Assembly: GCF_032854445.1 (NCBI RefSeq)
Contig: NC_088300.1
Location: 24,473,608 to 24,537,607 of the forward strand
DNA: 64,000 nucleotides
Direction of reading: 5' to 3'
From: Liolophura sinensis
Taxonomy: Eukaryota; Mollusca; Polyplacophora; Chitonida; Chitonidae
The notes below the pieces were generated by a model that saw nothing but the letters and a program-made list of their open reading frames with translations, was not told the DNA's origin and searched no databases. Shown in pieces: positions 45,371 to 57,975 of this stretch; position 1 is the stretch's first letter, and every line of letters starts with the position of its first letter. The translations under genes were made by a program, and so were the position numbers.

Positions 45371-45719
45371 GTCCATCCTTTACTGCAGGGTGTGGCGACC
45401 ATGCCCAACTTGTACTACGACCGTTTAATAAAGAGCGAGTCCATTATGTACATCTTACGGCTATAAGGACAAAATTTCGGCTGTGTGTGAAAAAGTCGAT
45501 CATCTCCCCAACAACACAAGACCTCGTAATTTCTTTCATGCCTATCCGTTTAAGCCTGGTAATCTTAATGTTATTATATAGTCGATCTTTAGGTTTGTCA
45601 TGAGATAAATTTTTCTTCATCTCAGTTCAAATTTTGCCTGTTGTGGTAGTCACTAATGGGTGTTTTGGATGGATACAATAACTGAAGAAAATCTAGGCAG
45701 CGCATTTATTAGGGAATAT

Positions 45720-45990
45720 TTCACTCAGTTTTGTTATCTTACTCAACATTATTCGTTAACGTGACAACTTTGTTGCATGAGTGGTGCTAGAATGTATTCT
45801 GTTATTATAACATAATACTGTGTCATATTATAACATAATGTCCTGTCAGTTTAAAAGAAACTTTATGTTGACTTAATAGAACATGAGTATTATATTAACA
45901 GAATAATCTGTTACAATAGCAGAATACATTCTTTCATCACTCAAACAACAGACTTTCTGTTAAAATTTACAGATTAATTTTTGGAGTGTA
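45720..45990. mobile_element. MITE-like inverted-repeat element, copy 3
   Basis: Left end CACTCAGTTTTGTT is degraded; the internal GAGTGGTGCTAGAATGTATT pairs with CAGAATACATTCTTTCATCA; right end ACAGATTAATTTTTGGAGTG then TA. Confidence 0.85.
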
Positions 45991-47500
45991 CTTCACCATT
46001 GTATTATGCAGCATTTCCACAGACGAACATGTAATGCATTGCATGTATTCATTTGACTTTGACATTAAACTAATTCCTGTTGTGGTAATTAGAGTTTGTG
46101 TTTTTCAGTTCACTTAGGGACATCATAAGCAATTAATAAGATAAACAAACCACGGCCTGTTCAACTAAATATCCCTATTTTATAAAATAATAACTTGCAT
46201 TTGCACCGAATGTGCCGTTATGTTGTGTGATATAGCAATTATTATACATGTATGACGTTTCCTGTTTTTCTTCCATTAAATTAATGTATACCTGTTTGTT
46301 ATACACATATATAATGACAATTTGTGTCAGAAACAGATGTATCTTTGTTGAATCACTACAAAGCGATAATGTTTAAAACAATAATAACAATGGAGACCTA
46401 ATATTTTTTTGATATTGACAAACCAATTAGTTGTTATTCATTTATGGTAATTGACTCGTACTTTGTGTTCTTGTATTGTACCATTGTCTTGACTGGTGCA
46501 ATTTACTGAGTGTCTACCGTCCAGTTGCAGCCATCCGTGTCCCATTGTCCTCGAATATAACGACTTAGTGTATCACAGTTTTATGCGAAAATACTTTAGA
46601 ACACATAACAATGTATGATTTTATTTTTATTTTTATGACAAGTTGTTATGAAAAACAGGACCCAGACAAATAGGCATAGAGGGAGCACACAGTAACCGAG
46701 TGGTTAAGGCAATAGGGGAGTTTCGAGTTCGAACTCATTTATCGCTGAAGGTAAAAATGTCTTACTGTATCATGTGAAAACCCAAAAATGTTAGGGAACT
46801 ATTGCGAGATCACATTTACTATAACATGTGAAAAAAAGTTTCACAAAAATCATTTAGAGTAGACAAACGATGGAGAAAATTGCGGAGCTGAAAGTTTGCG
46901 AACTCAAGAGATTTCTAAAGGTGTCATTTGTGCCTTTGGAACACAGTGAGACAAATGATCGGTAAATTAATGTCCGCAAAGGTTGCCTAACATTTTGGGG
47001 TGGTCACATGATACAGGGGGTGCTGGCTGATTTTACCTTCAACAACAAAAGTTCGAACTTGAAACTCCCCTTGTGTCTTTCAGTCGATACATACAGGGAA
47101 CAACAGTTACGAGTTCAAGCCTGTCCTTGGACAGAGAAATCGTGGATTTTTCCATTCTAAATATTTATGAAACATTGGGCCGACGCTCGTGTAGCGGTCA
47201 GCACAGTTTAAACTTCGTTAAAGGCCTCTATAATTTTGTGCAATAGCCCAGGTTGTAAACACGTCTCATAAACAAGTCTGAAATAAACCTTCATGAATTC
47301 AAACGCATCCGAATAGCAGTGCCTTGGGATTTCTGCGCTCTTTAGCTAATGTGTGTATGAACATTTTCTAATTCAAACAGATTTAGGGTTATAATATTAT
47401 AACGGTTCGGCTAGACTATACACTCCGGTTCAATCCTATACAACACAAGCGCACATAAGTATACCGCTTTTTGTTTCAGGCATGTACAACCCAAGGACGA
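45991..47500. other. Non-coding interval containing a foldback element
   Basis: AT-rich, no gene seen. A tRNA-like head and an inverted repeat at 46.68-47.07 kb are listed separately. Confidence 0.45.
46683..47074. mobile_element. Foldback element with tRNA-like head
   Basis: Left arm about 46712-46800 and right arm about 46982-47070 are imperfect inverted copies (GGGGAGTTTCGAGTTCGAAC against GTTCGAACTTGAAACTCCCC, and CTGTATCATGTGA against TCACATGATACAG). The left end begins AGTAACCGAGTGGTTAAGGC, like the A-box of a Ser/Leu tRNA, and GAGTTCGAACTC is B-box-like. Either two SINEs in inverted orientation or one foldback element. Confidence 0.7.
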
Positions 47501-47509
47501 ACGATAATA

Positions 47510-48700
47510 TCGCCAGCTGTTTGAAGCTTATACTACCTAAGGACACAGGCCTGCTTTACCTGGTGTTTCAAACTTATACTACCCCCAACGACACAGGCTT
47601 GCTTTACCTGGTGTTCCAAACTTATACTACCCCCAACGACACAGGCTTGCTTTACCTGGTGTTCCAAGCTTATACAACCCTGAGAAACAGGCTTGCTTCA
47701 CCTGGTGTTTCAAGCTTATACAGCCCTGACAAACAGGCTTGCTTTACCTGGTGTTTCAAGCTTATACAACCCTGACAAACAGGCTTGCTTTACCTGGTGT
47801 TCTAAGCTTATACAACCCTGGGAAACAGGCTGGCTTTACCTGGTGTTCCAAGCTTATACAACCCTGAGAAACAGGCTGGCTTTACATGGTGTTCCAAGCT
47901 TATACAACCCTGGGAAACAGACTTGCTTTACCTGGTGTTCCAAGCTTATACAGCCCTGGGAAACAGGCTTGCTTTACCTGGTGTTCCAAGCTTATACAAC
48001 CCTGAGAAACAGGCTGGCTTTACCTGGTGTTCCAAGCTTATACAACCCTGAGAAACAGGCTGGCTTTACCTGGTGTTCCAAGCTTATACAACCCTGAGAA
48101 ACAGGCTGGCTTTACCTGGTGTTCCAAGCTTATACAACCCTGAGAAACAGGCTTGCTTTACCTGGTGTTCCAAGCTTATACAGCCCTAGGAAACAGGCTG
48201 GCTTTATCTGGTGTTCCAAGCTTATACAACCCTGAGAAACAGGCTTGCTTTACCTGGTGTTCCAAGCTTATACAACCCTGAGAAACAGGCTGGCTTTACC
48301 TGGTGTTCCAAGCTTATACAACCCTGAGAAACAGGCTGGCTTCACCTGGTGTTCCAAGCCTATACAACCCTGAGAAACAGGCTGGCTTTATCTGGTGTTC
48401 CAAGCTTATACAACCCTGAGAAACAGGCTGGCTTTACCTGGTGTTCCAAGCTTATACAACCCTGAGAAACAGGCTGGCTTCACCTGGTGTTCCAAGCCTA
48501 TACAACCCTGAGAAACAGGCTGGCTTTATCTGGTGTTCCAAGCTTATACAACCCTGAGAAACAGGCTTGCTTTACCTGGTGTTCCAAGCCTATACAACCC
48601 TGAGAAACAGGCTGGCTTTACCTGGTGTTCCAAGCCTATACAACCCTGAGAAACAGGCATGCTTTACCTGGTGTTCCAAGCTTATACACCACTGGGGCAC
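47510..48700. repeat. 46-bp minisatellite, main block, about 26 copies
   Basis: Unit TTACCTGGTGTTCCAAGCTT, ATACAACCCTGAGAAACAGG, CTGGCT. Variants are CTTGCT and GGGAAACAG. 46 is not divisible by three, so translations of it cycle through three peptides; not a gene. Confidence 0.95.
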
Positions 48701-49830
48701 AAATTTCCTTAATCCGCTGTTTCAAGCTTATAAACTTGCATGATAAGGGTTCAATTTTCCAGCGAATACAAATGGCACAGGCCTACTTTACCCTATATTT
48801 CAGTTTAAAAATGTAAACGCACAGATATACTTTACCGGTGTTTCAAACGAACACATGTACAAGTATAGGGTACAGACTGTTCGGTGTTTTAGGCATGTAC
48901 AGCCCTGGTGAAGGGGCTTGTTTTATTTGTTACTCAACCTTATAAAATCCAAGGGAACAAGCTTACTTTTTCACCGTGTTTCACGATTGTACAATCATGT
49001 GGCAGAGGCTTACTGTACCCGCTTTTTCAAGCTTACATAATCCTGGAATACTGGCTTACTAAAGCGTATACAACCCAAGAGCACATGCTTACTTTGTCCG
49101 GTGTATCAATCTTATACAACAAGAGCACTAGCGGTCTAAGTTACCAGTTCTTTCAAGCTTAAGCAACTGTGGAGCACAGGCTTATTTTAGTCCGTTTCTA
49201 GCTTATACAACCAAAGAGAATATGCTTACTTTACTTTCAAGCAAATACAACTCAAGGGCACATGCGAACTTTGCAAAGTGTTTCTACCGTATACAACCCT
49301 GGGAAACAGTTCTACCGTACCCAGTGTTTCAAGCGTGTAAATCCGTGAAGCACAGTCTGACTTTATATAAGTTATACAACCTTGGGGAACAAGCCAACCC
49401 GATGTTTCAAGCTTATACAAAACAGGAGCACAGGCGGCCTATTTCAACAGGTGTTTCAAGCTTCAACAACCCTGGGGCATAGGCTGACCTCCTGGTTTCA
49501 GTTTATACAAACCTTGAGAAAAGGCTTTTTTTACCCGGTGTACCTAGCTTGTACAACCTTGGGGAACAGTCTCATACCATGTACATGTACAATTGTACAG
49601 ACTTCCTTTGCCCGGTATTTAAACCTTGTACAGCCCTAGGGAGCAGTCTTATTTTATACGTTATTCAAGCTTATACAACCTTGGGGATCAGGCTTACTTT
49701 ACCCGATGTTTCTAACATAGACAATCATATGACACAGACTTACTCTAACCGCTATGTCAAGCCCGTAAAAACTCTGGGTAACAGGCATACTTTACCATAC
49801 TTCTGTTTCTGTACACACTTCTCTAAATTG
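48701..49830. repeat. Decayed continuation of the 46-bp array
   Basis: TTTCAAGCTTATACAAC and GGGGAACAG-GCTTACTTTACC strings recur at about 46-bp spacing with increasing substitutions and indels. Confidence 0.85.
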
Positions 49831-50139
49831 TTCTTCATCTCAATTGTTATTCACAAATGCCATACAATAATTAAGTTCTGGAATGCAATCCATTTAGCAA
49901 AGTATATACTATAGTGAAAGAAAAACAAATCATAACACTAATGTACTTATGTACATAGACAATTTCGCATTGCAAAACAAACAAATAAACAAGGGGAAAA
50001 AACAATTACCAATGTAAATGATTTAATAAAAGCGCTGATTTGACGGGCCACGATATCCGGGAGGGAGGTGGCTCTAAAACCAGGATTTCAACAAAAAATA
50101 TTTCATCATACCTAAATTCTAGCTCGTACAGATAACATC
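49831..50139. other. Unique spacer between the 46-bp array and the MULE relic
   Basis: AT-rich. No repeat unit and no terminal inverted repeat recognised by eye. Confidence 0.4.
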
Positions 50140-50929
50140 ATGGCACAAGCTGATATCCAGGTAACCTTCATCCCATCCAAGAGAGGAAGCTGATTGTTGG
50201 TGAGAAATGGGTATAAGTTCCGTGTAAAAAGTCAGACAGATGCCCGGGCTTCCTGGAAGTGCGTACACAGGGGATGTTTAGTTATCAATTGTACCAGGAA
50301 TGATCTGATAACCAAGCTCGGAAATGATCACCATCCTCCTTCTTACGTCCATACAATCGCGGTAAGCATGGTTATGCAGAATAACAAGAAGACAGCTCTC
50401 GAAGAAATCACGCAATGCCATCCATCTGTAATGACGAACTTGTGAACCTACGTACAGATGAATGCATTGACGATGGGGAATGAGTTGCTCGTCAAATGCC
50501 CACATACCAGCAGGTGAAAGATTCTGTGTATCGTCAGTGGCGTAAGTAGTTACCAGCCTTACCAAAGGGCAGATCCTCAATCCAGCTGGAAGAAGGATGG
50601 ACCAGGATTTTGATGGATGTTTGCCCTTGTCTATAGTTTTTTGCCAGACAAGTGTCAAGTCACCTATGAACGGCTCTGTCGTCTACTTCGCGTTAAGGCA
50701 AGAGAATATAATATTGATATCCACCCAGCCCGGTTTTCAAATGCAGAGGTCAGAGGATGTTTCATTCATTTTACTCAGTGTGTTTGGAAACAGGTGCAGA
50801 AATTAGGACTTCAAAGCATCTACCAGACAGATCCAGAGCTACGGCGAATCAGCGCACTGCCACTCGTACCAGAGAATCTTCTTCACGTAGTTTGGATTGA
50901 GATTGCCAACCAAGAACCAAACATATAAC
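50140..50929 (+). pseudogene. Dead FLYWCH/Mutator-like (MULE) transposase relic
   Basis: MULE transposases excise DNA transposons. Here ATG 50140 opens MAQADIQVTFIPSKRGS, then TGA at 50191, then a FLYWCH zinc finger, NGYKFRVKSQTDARASWKCV to GNDHHPPS, with the W-x-C, GC and HH ligands. In another frame QMPTYQQVKDSVYRQWRK is followed by TAG and LPALPKGRSSIQLEEGW. At 50617-50928 an open frame gives MFALVYSFLPDKCQVTYERL and, after NIDIHPARFS, NAEVRGCFIHFTQCVWKQVQ, typical of the family. Compared with the family as I know it, the DGTF segment and the TDFE segment, which carry catalytic acidic residues, are both missing, each at a join that keeps the flanking motifs. Stops, frame changes and deletions make it inactive. 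Confidence 0.82.
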
Positions 50930-51325
50930 CAGCAGCCAAGCTGGCCGACTATGTCACAGAAACCTAGATGGAAGGCCAATTTTCATCTGTATGGAAGGCC
51001 AATTTCCATCTATATGGAAGCTTAATGACAACGACGGTGCAAGGACCAAAAACCATTCGGAAGAATGGCATTCGAAGCTCGCGGTAATATGAAATCAACT
51101 ATGGGGTATACATATTCTGTTTCCTTTTTGTTACGTTTATAACTTTCACAGTGCTATTAAATAAAGATAGAAATCTCAATATGTCTGTCTAGTCTTATTT
51201 TCTCTACATGTTTATCGAGTCTCCTATGGGCTAATCCTTTTAACTGATCCAAGGGGGTAACTTAAGCATTCGCATTTCGCCTTACCAATTTTACTAAGGC
51301 GAAGCGCTACTAAGGCGAAACGAGC

Positions 51326-51760
51326 AGACACTGCAAAGCTTGTACTGCCCTGGTTAACAGATTTACTTTATCTACTATGCCAAGCTTGTACTAACCTGGG
51401 TGACAGGTTTACTTTATCCGCTATGTCAAGCTCGTACAACTCTGTGCAACAGGCATACTTTACCGGCTATGTCAAACTCGTACAACTCTGTGCAACAGGC
51501 ATACTTTACCGGCTATGTCAAGTTCGTACCACTCTGTGCAACAGGCATACTTTACCGGCTATGTCAAGCTCATACAACTCTGTGCAACAGGCATACTTTT
51601 TCTGTTATGTCAATCTCGTACAACTCTGTACAACAGGCATACTTTACCGGCTATGTCAAACTCATACAACTCTGTGCAACAGGCATACTTTTTCTGTTAT
51701 GTCAAGCTCGTACAACTCTAGGACACAGCTTTACTTTATTGTACTATTAGAACCTCTTAT
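51326..51760. repeat. 46-bp array, second block
   Basis: Unit TGTCAAGCTCGTACAACTCT, GTGCAACAGGCATACTTTAC, CGGCTA: 46 bp, related in order and content to the first block (CAAGCT, TACAAC, AACAGG, TTTACC). It resumes after the MULE relic. Confidence 0.93.
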
Positions 51761-51829
51761 ACTGCCAATTCCAATGGCACAGGATGACTCCGCTCTTTTA
51801 AGCTTATTCAACCTCAGATCATAGATTCT

Positions 51830-53792
51830 ATTTACCCAATGCTCTCGGGTCATTACAAGTGTGCGAAAATTTCAGTTAGAACAATTTAGTTTATCAGGCA
51901 CCAGGGATTTAATTAATGCAGTAAATGTTTAATTTTAAATCATTCTAATCTATGGGTCGAAAGAGATATTCGTATACCAGCCGTCAATCAATAAAGACAT
52001 GGCATGTCAATAATCGCAATGCCAATTCCCAAAACGACGTAAAACATACACCCCCAAAGAACTAAGAAACTATATACAGTTTGAAATTGGGCGGGAATCA
52101 TGTAAAAAGAAGTGGTTAACAGCTTTCAGTGATGTTGGAAAAAGCCGCAAGGCATGTTCTAGGCGAGAGAGTGAAATGAGTATCAAAACGTGAACCATGC
52201 TAATGTATAAGTTGTCGATAATAAAATATGTATCTCAGTTGAGCTTTGATTGCAACTCTTCAAACGTTCCAAAGGCCATCTAATTTAACACGGTGAATAT
52301 ACACCCCTGTCCCCCGGCCCCAAATTTACTTGCAAGAGGAATTATACTCACTGTAAAACTGAAGAAACTTAGAGCGAAAGTGTTTGATAGAATAACCTTT
52401 GTACACTAGCTTTTGCAGTAATAACTTGTGACGTTGATCGAATTGTCGCACAACACACAGGATCTAAGAAATGCCACCAGGTGAGATATGTACACGTCTA
52501 TACACAAGACGCTTCGGTATATTGCTGTCCAAGTAAGGATAATTTACATTGTCAAAACTGAAATTATCGCTCTTAAGTAAAGTCTTCGAGAGAGGACTCA
52601 CAAAAAAAGTTCATTATTTCTGTCATTATTGTGTAAAAAGTGCCTCTAATTCTCCACACATGATATCAATTTCTTTTTGTGCAAACATATTTACAAATGA
52701 ACGGTAGCTTTAACCCATTACCGGTATATATTAATTAAGTGTTAACTTGATGGGAAATCTCTCTGTTTCCTGTGGTTTAAATGTACGACCAAATTATTTT
52801 TGTCAATTTGCTTTTTTTTAGGATATCTGATCACAAAAGAACTTTGATTTCCCCCCGGCGTGGGGAACGAACTCCTATGCTATAAAGATCTCGAATACCT
52901 TCCATCTAAAGCAGGTGGATATTTGACCTCTTATTTTCAACCAATCGGAGCTTGATAAACTGCTACCAGTTAACATCAATAACTCATGGAGCGTAAAAAT
53001 AAATTCTACAAAAATTTCGAAAATGCAATACCGTTGCAGCAGCAGTGACTAATGTTGAAAGCGTTCAAATGAGCTGTACATGTCAGTTTTAAGTGTTTAT
53101 ATTCTAATCGATATTAGGGTGAGACGATCAATCAGTCAGCTGTACAAACGCCCATGGTTCAAAGTTGTAAAGACTTCAAACATGTGTTGCTGATCCATGA
53201 TTTTTTAAAGCACGGATCCAGTTATTCAAACTTAAAGATCATTAAACAAAAAATATTGGGAATATATAAATGACTAGATAAGTCTGTATGAGTGAACACA
53301 GGGTTTTTCGTCTCTGTATGACATAGGCCCGATTTCACTGAGTATAATTCGATCTCACGATGACAAACAATGTCAAAAGGTCACTGCTCAGGATAAATAT
53401 CATGTGTCAATACTTTATAACGGAAACATTTTGACGTTGAACATTGAACGTTGATTTTTCACACTACAGATATGCAAAGACTTTATAGCTCGATACATTT
53501 TTGATGTCAGCTGGTCGATTCACTATCACTAATTTGAATTAGGCTTAAGTGAAATGAAATTATTTGTGAAGAAGAGAGCCTTACTTCATTTGAAATTTAG
53601 CATTCCTATGTACAGTCCTATATTTAACAATGTAGATATTTCATTATATGAAACTGTGAACAATGCATGAACATGAATAAAATGTTGTTCAAATTCCAAA
53701 GAATACCCATATACTGTATTAACATATTCCGTTAAAATATACATATCTTCATAATACGACATTCATATAAATAACTGATTGCTAACTGAATA
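51830..53792. other. Non-coding interval
   Basis: No gene, repeat array or SINE recognised on either strand. Confidence 0.5.
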
Positions 53793-54033
53793 TACACTCA
53801 AAAAAGTTTTAACAGAAAGTCTGTTGTCTGAAGGTTGCTAGAATGTATTCTGTTATTGCAGCAGATTGTTCTGTTAAATATAACACACATATTCTATTAA
53901 TCCAATATAAAGATTCTGTTAGAATATCACGATATTACATGACATATATGTTCAAGAATTTTATGTCATAACAGAATACATTCTAGCATCATTCAAGCAA
54001 TCTTTCTGTTAACAGATCAATTTTTTGATTGTA
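53793..54033. mobile_element. MITE-like inverted-repeat element, copy 4
   Basis: TACACTCAAAAAAGTTTTAA then CAGAAAGTCTGTTGTCTGA; the right half has CAGAATACATTCTAGCATCA and ends TTTTTTGATTGTA. TA at both ends fits a TA target duplication. Confidence 0.9.
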
Positions 54034-54471
54034 TACCAGTAGAATTTAGAACATAGGTCATAGCAATATAGTATACAAAGGCACAGTTACTTTCATCCAT
54101 ATCAATTTTTGTGTAATATTGCGCATCGGAACTCCTGCGCCAACGGCTACAGTTAATTCTTGGAGAAAAGTAACGGTTTCGCTATGTATACAATGCAAAC
54201 GCACTCGTACAATCAAGACGTTTAGAAGTGAACGCATTTATGTCCGATATACAAGTTTAAAACGACTTAATTTCAGATTAATGTAAAAGATATTCATAAA
54301 CAGTCCCATATTTCACTGGTGCATATATATACAATGACTTAACTTTTAGTGACACGAGTAATATGAAGAGATTCGCAAACAGTCCGATTTGTCCTTTGTA
54401 TCGATTACGTTTTCTTAAACACCTATATAACCCACAAGGATCAGGTGTCTTCTCGTGTTTGGTGTCGTAGC

Positions 54472-54730
54472 TACACTGAAAAAAATTATCTGTTTATTTT
54501 AACAGAAAGTCTGTTGTCTGAGTGATGATAAAATGTACTCTGTTATTGCAGCAGATTGTTCTGTTAAATATAAACACACATAATCTATTAATTTCAACAT
54601 AAAGATTATACTGAGCTCACAGGATATTATTTTGAAAATGACAGAATATTATGTTATAACAGAATACATTGTAGCAACACTCGGACAACACATTTTCTTG
54701 TAAAATTAAAAAATTAATTTTTTGAGTGTA
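54472..54730. mobile_element. MITE-like inverted-repeat element, copy 5
   Basis: TACACTGAAAAAAATTATCT, AACAGAAAGTCTGTTGTCTG, right end ATTAATTTTTTGAGTGTA. Only 438 bp from copy 4 and in the same orientation. Confidence 0.9.
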
Positions 54731-55065
54731 TATGACTATTTGTCCCCTATATAGCCTCCCCTCTCCCAGTGTCATCTGACACCTGACCTCTGACTCATCA
54801 GTGGATGCATCTGCATATATTAAGACATGACCAAGTCGATTTCAAAGAGATGTGTACATGTACATGTGCTTACAACAGCTGGTTTTTTGCGCACTCTGCA
54901 TGGTTATTAAAAGTGTATAAGAAAAACCTGTAAATACCTAACGAATTATGCATTGATAAGTATAAATACGCAACAGTGAGTGTGCCTGATTTCATCTGAA
55001 GTGTTTAGCCATGTTTTTAATTTAATTTACGTAACAATATGTAAAAGTACAGATATAATAAGTAT

Positions 55066-55164
55066 CTTTATTTATTTATTTATTTATTTGATTGGTGTTT
55101 TATGCCGTACTCATAAATATTTCACTTACACGACGGCGGCCAGCATTATGGCGGGAAGAAACAT
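55066..55164 (-). mobile_element. SINE family 1 fragment
   Basis: (TTTA)n then TTGATTGGTGTTTTATGCCG, CACGACGGCGGCCAGCATTA. Minus orientation, 3' part only; faces the next copy. Confidence 0.88.
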
Positions 55165-55225
55165 ATAATAAATAAACAATATGTTGAATTATGAAATGAG
55201 TTATACTATATATATATACATAACA

Positions 55226-55436
55226 CTGCGTCTCTCACCAATGCGGTCGCTGTGAGTTCAAGTCCAGCTCATGCTGGCTTCCTCTCCGGTCGTAAGTGGG
55301 AAGGTCTGCCAGCAACCTGCGGATTGTCGTGGGTTTCCCCCGGGCTCTCCACAATTTCCTCCCACCACAATGCTGGCCGCCGTCGTATAAGTGAAATATT
55401 CTTGAGTACGGCGTAAAACACTAATCAAATAAATAA
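55226..55436 (+). mobile_element. SINE family 1, near-complete, plus strand
   Basis: TCACCAATGCGGTCGCTGTG, AGTTCAAGTCCAGCTCATGC, CCGCCGTCGTATAAGTGAAA, AACACTAATCAAATAAATAA. The A-box head is missing. Forms an inverted pair with the fragment 60 bp upstream. Confidence 0.9.
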
Positions 55437-57800
55437 ATCAATAACAATACGACTTTAACAGAAGACAGTGTTACGCAAGCCGGTAATAGCGCATGTGTGA
55501 ATAAATTAAGTTCAACTGGTTTTGCGGGAATAAGCCTAATGTTGTATGAAATATCGAATGCTGGTACAGAACTTATGGTTTATTACACACTACTGGACAC
55601 CTGTATCAAGTTTTCAGGACCAAATCAATTATTACAGCTTATGCTGTTCCAAGTGCCAGGCGATGCATTCAAGTTAGCACAGCAGCTTAGAGAAACGGCT
55701 GTTGTACGAACAAAAGATTAAGATTTTTTCTGAACAGCTTGAATATCAGATACCGGCCGAACAAAGAAGCACGCGACAAGGACAAATGTGGCTGTATGAT
55801 AAAATGGAAAAAAGAGTTACATTGTGTAAAATGAGATGCTTTTTTTAAGTTTGCCTGAAATGAATTGAGATAATGATATATGCTAAACGTTTCCGAAGAG
55901 CGTGACTAACGATAATTAAATGCTGTATATACATGCAGGTACGTATAACGTTAATTCACGTGTAAGTGTAATTATTAATAAGCATATATTGTTAAAATAT
56001 AGATAAATTTTTGGATTTTTTTACAGACTAAAGAGATCTCTCGAAGATTTAAGAAAAATATACACATTTAATGAGCAAATTAGATGTGAGACCATTAGGA
56101 AGGGATATTTAGTGACCTCGTCAATCAATCGCTAGGAGCATAATGCTTGCCGCCGTCGTATAAGTGAAATATTCTAAAATACGGCGTAAACGTCAATCAA
56201 ATAAAGTACCAGTAAAAAATTTTTATCTCTGGGTCAACCGAGAATTAAGTTAACCGTGTTATTACACAATATGCGCGTGAGCGTTATTTCTTTGCATTAT
56301 AGAGATTGTTTAACATATGTATATGTATACTATATATATAGGCCTACACATGGTCTTTTAGATGTACAGGCCTTCAGATAAAGAACAAAACAGAGTGTTC
56401 TTTCTGTTATAGTATACGGCTTATATATGGTATACAGAATGAGCATATAGTATAACATTATGCTTTAGATGGCCGACTCTTTGGGTGACTCATCACATTT
56501 GTTAGTGACTTCCAAAGCGGATATAACTGAAAACAGAATAGTACATCAGGCGGTTCCAAATTATACTAATTTTCCCGTTTAAATCAAATTCTTTATATAG
56601 CATGAAAATAAAAGCAAAAATCTATTTTTTTTCTTATTTTCTATTTTCAGTCCGAAATGCCGTGCAGCAGTTAGTGTATATACATGTTTGGTATCAGGTT
56701 CATGTTCAATGGTCTACAATTACATATATCCGGGTATCTTAGTATAGTAAATGCATAAGGAAGTTTGTCATTACCGGACATACCAGGCAAATTGCATTTA
56801 ACATTCTTATACTAAATACTAACTACTTCAAATTATCCTCCCACGTCCCTGCGTGTGTGATTCGTTAATTAACCTATTCATCAATGAATACGAAGACATG
56901 CTCCTATCTGTTTATGAAAGCCATGCAATTAAAAAGTGTTTAAAAGATGAGTTTTATTTTGAAAGATTATCTTTCTCATTCGCCCATGCAGCCTGTGCGC
57001 GTGGCCTCTCCATGGAAAACATAAGCTATTTCTTGCAAGACCTACATTGACGCGTGTTTTCTGGCTGTCTGCCATAAAGCATTGTACACGGTCGTCCGCT
57101 ACTAAATACTCGTGGTGATTAAAAGCCATATGAAAACTGTAACAGCTTCTGAACGAAGGCTCGCTCAAAGGTCACGGGAAGATGGGGAACAGGGCTGTAA
57201 TATCTAATTTTGGAGTTGGGTCAGTTGTACGTTACCCGTCCCGTGAAATCAGCTAATGATTGACATGGTTGTTAAGCTGTGTCAGTTTACAAGGCGTCCT
57301 GAATTCCATAAAGGAGAAGTGCGCGCGTGGTCATACCCCGCTGATAATCACTTAATACCGGGGGAACATTGGCCTGCCAGCAGCGTCTACACCTTTATAC
57401 TGTATTGATCTGTTTCCACTGTGTCACTTGTTTGAACGGACAGTATATGCTGCTAACACCTGTTACATGTAACCGACCTGTCGATCCTAAGTAAAACACA
57501 ATGTGAAATGTATATTTGTGTACAGAACACATATGTCATATCGAATTGTACCAGTGAGTGCAATAAAACTTATTGCTTTTCTTAGTGCTGACAAATTTTC
57601 ATTAATTTTCAACTCCGACATTTCTCTATTTCATATCTAAGCTGCTTTTTGTTAGGCACTCACTCAGTCACGTCTTCCTAAATCTATCAGGTAAATTGTA
57701 GGTTTAACATTAGTAGGTTTAAGCTACATACGTGTACAATAGAGGGTGTCCAGTCCAATATGGATGTGAACGCGTGGCTTCTGCCAAGGTCGATTATATA
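55437..57800. other. Non-coding interval
   Basis: No conserved motif. The plus-strand open frame at 55497-55721 (74 codons) has protein-like composition (for example GDAFKLAQQLRETAVVRTKD) but no family I recognise and no splice context; it could be an exon or transposon fragment. Confidence 0.35.
56140..56205 (+). mobile_element. SINE family 1 tail fragment
   Basis: CATAATGCTTGCCGCCGTCG, TATAAGTGAAATATTCTAAA, CAATCAAATAAAG. Confidence 0.75.
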
Positions 57801-57975
57801 GCTAATGACGTGGCAGGTTTGCAGCATTACGTCAGGAGGTGGGTTAGGCGGGATGCGGTGATTTCGAACCGGGCTCTGTTGGGTTTTCTTTCCCCATTAT
57901 ATCATGACGAACGTCATACATGTATCTGTAAGTGAAATGTTCCTTAGTGCAACGTTCAGCATTAATCAAATAAAA
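57801..57975 (+). mobile_element. Diverged SINE-like tail
   Basis: GTTGGGTTTTCTTTCCCCAT, GTAAGTGAAATGTTCCTTAG, GCATTAATCAAATAAA. Weak but ordered match to family 1. Confidence 0.5.

Larger units (their letters stand above)
40641..45719. other. Non-coding interval without a confident gene
   Basis: Contains a SINE-like tail at 40730-40775 (AACGTTAAACAACAACCAAA), a GTATATA microsatellite at 42370-42416, two GCCACGTGT E-box strings 16 bp apart near 44411 and 44427, and the CpG-containing block at 44.9-45.4 kb (listed separately). No splice-supported reading frame. Confidence 0.4.

Noticed and set aside
47482-48097. Plus-strand repetitive open frames with LVFQAYTTL-like peptides
   Set aside because: Translation of the 46-bp array; the unit is not a multiple of three and neighbouring frames are equally open.
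51400-51824. Plus-strand open frames with repeated YFTGYVKL-like peptides
   Set aside because: Second block of the 46-bp array, same argument.
55497-55721. 74-codon plus-strand protein-like frame
   Set aside because: No recognised family, no splice support and only one exon-sized frame, so not called as a gene.
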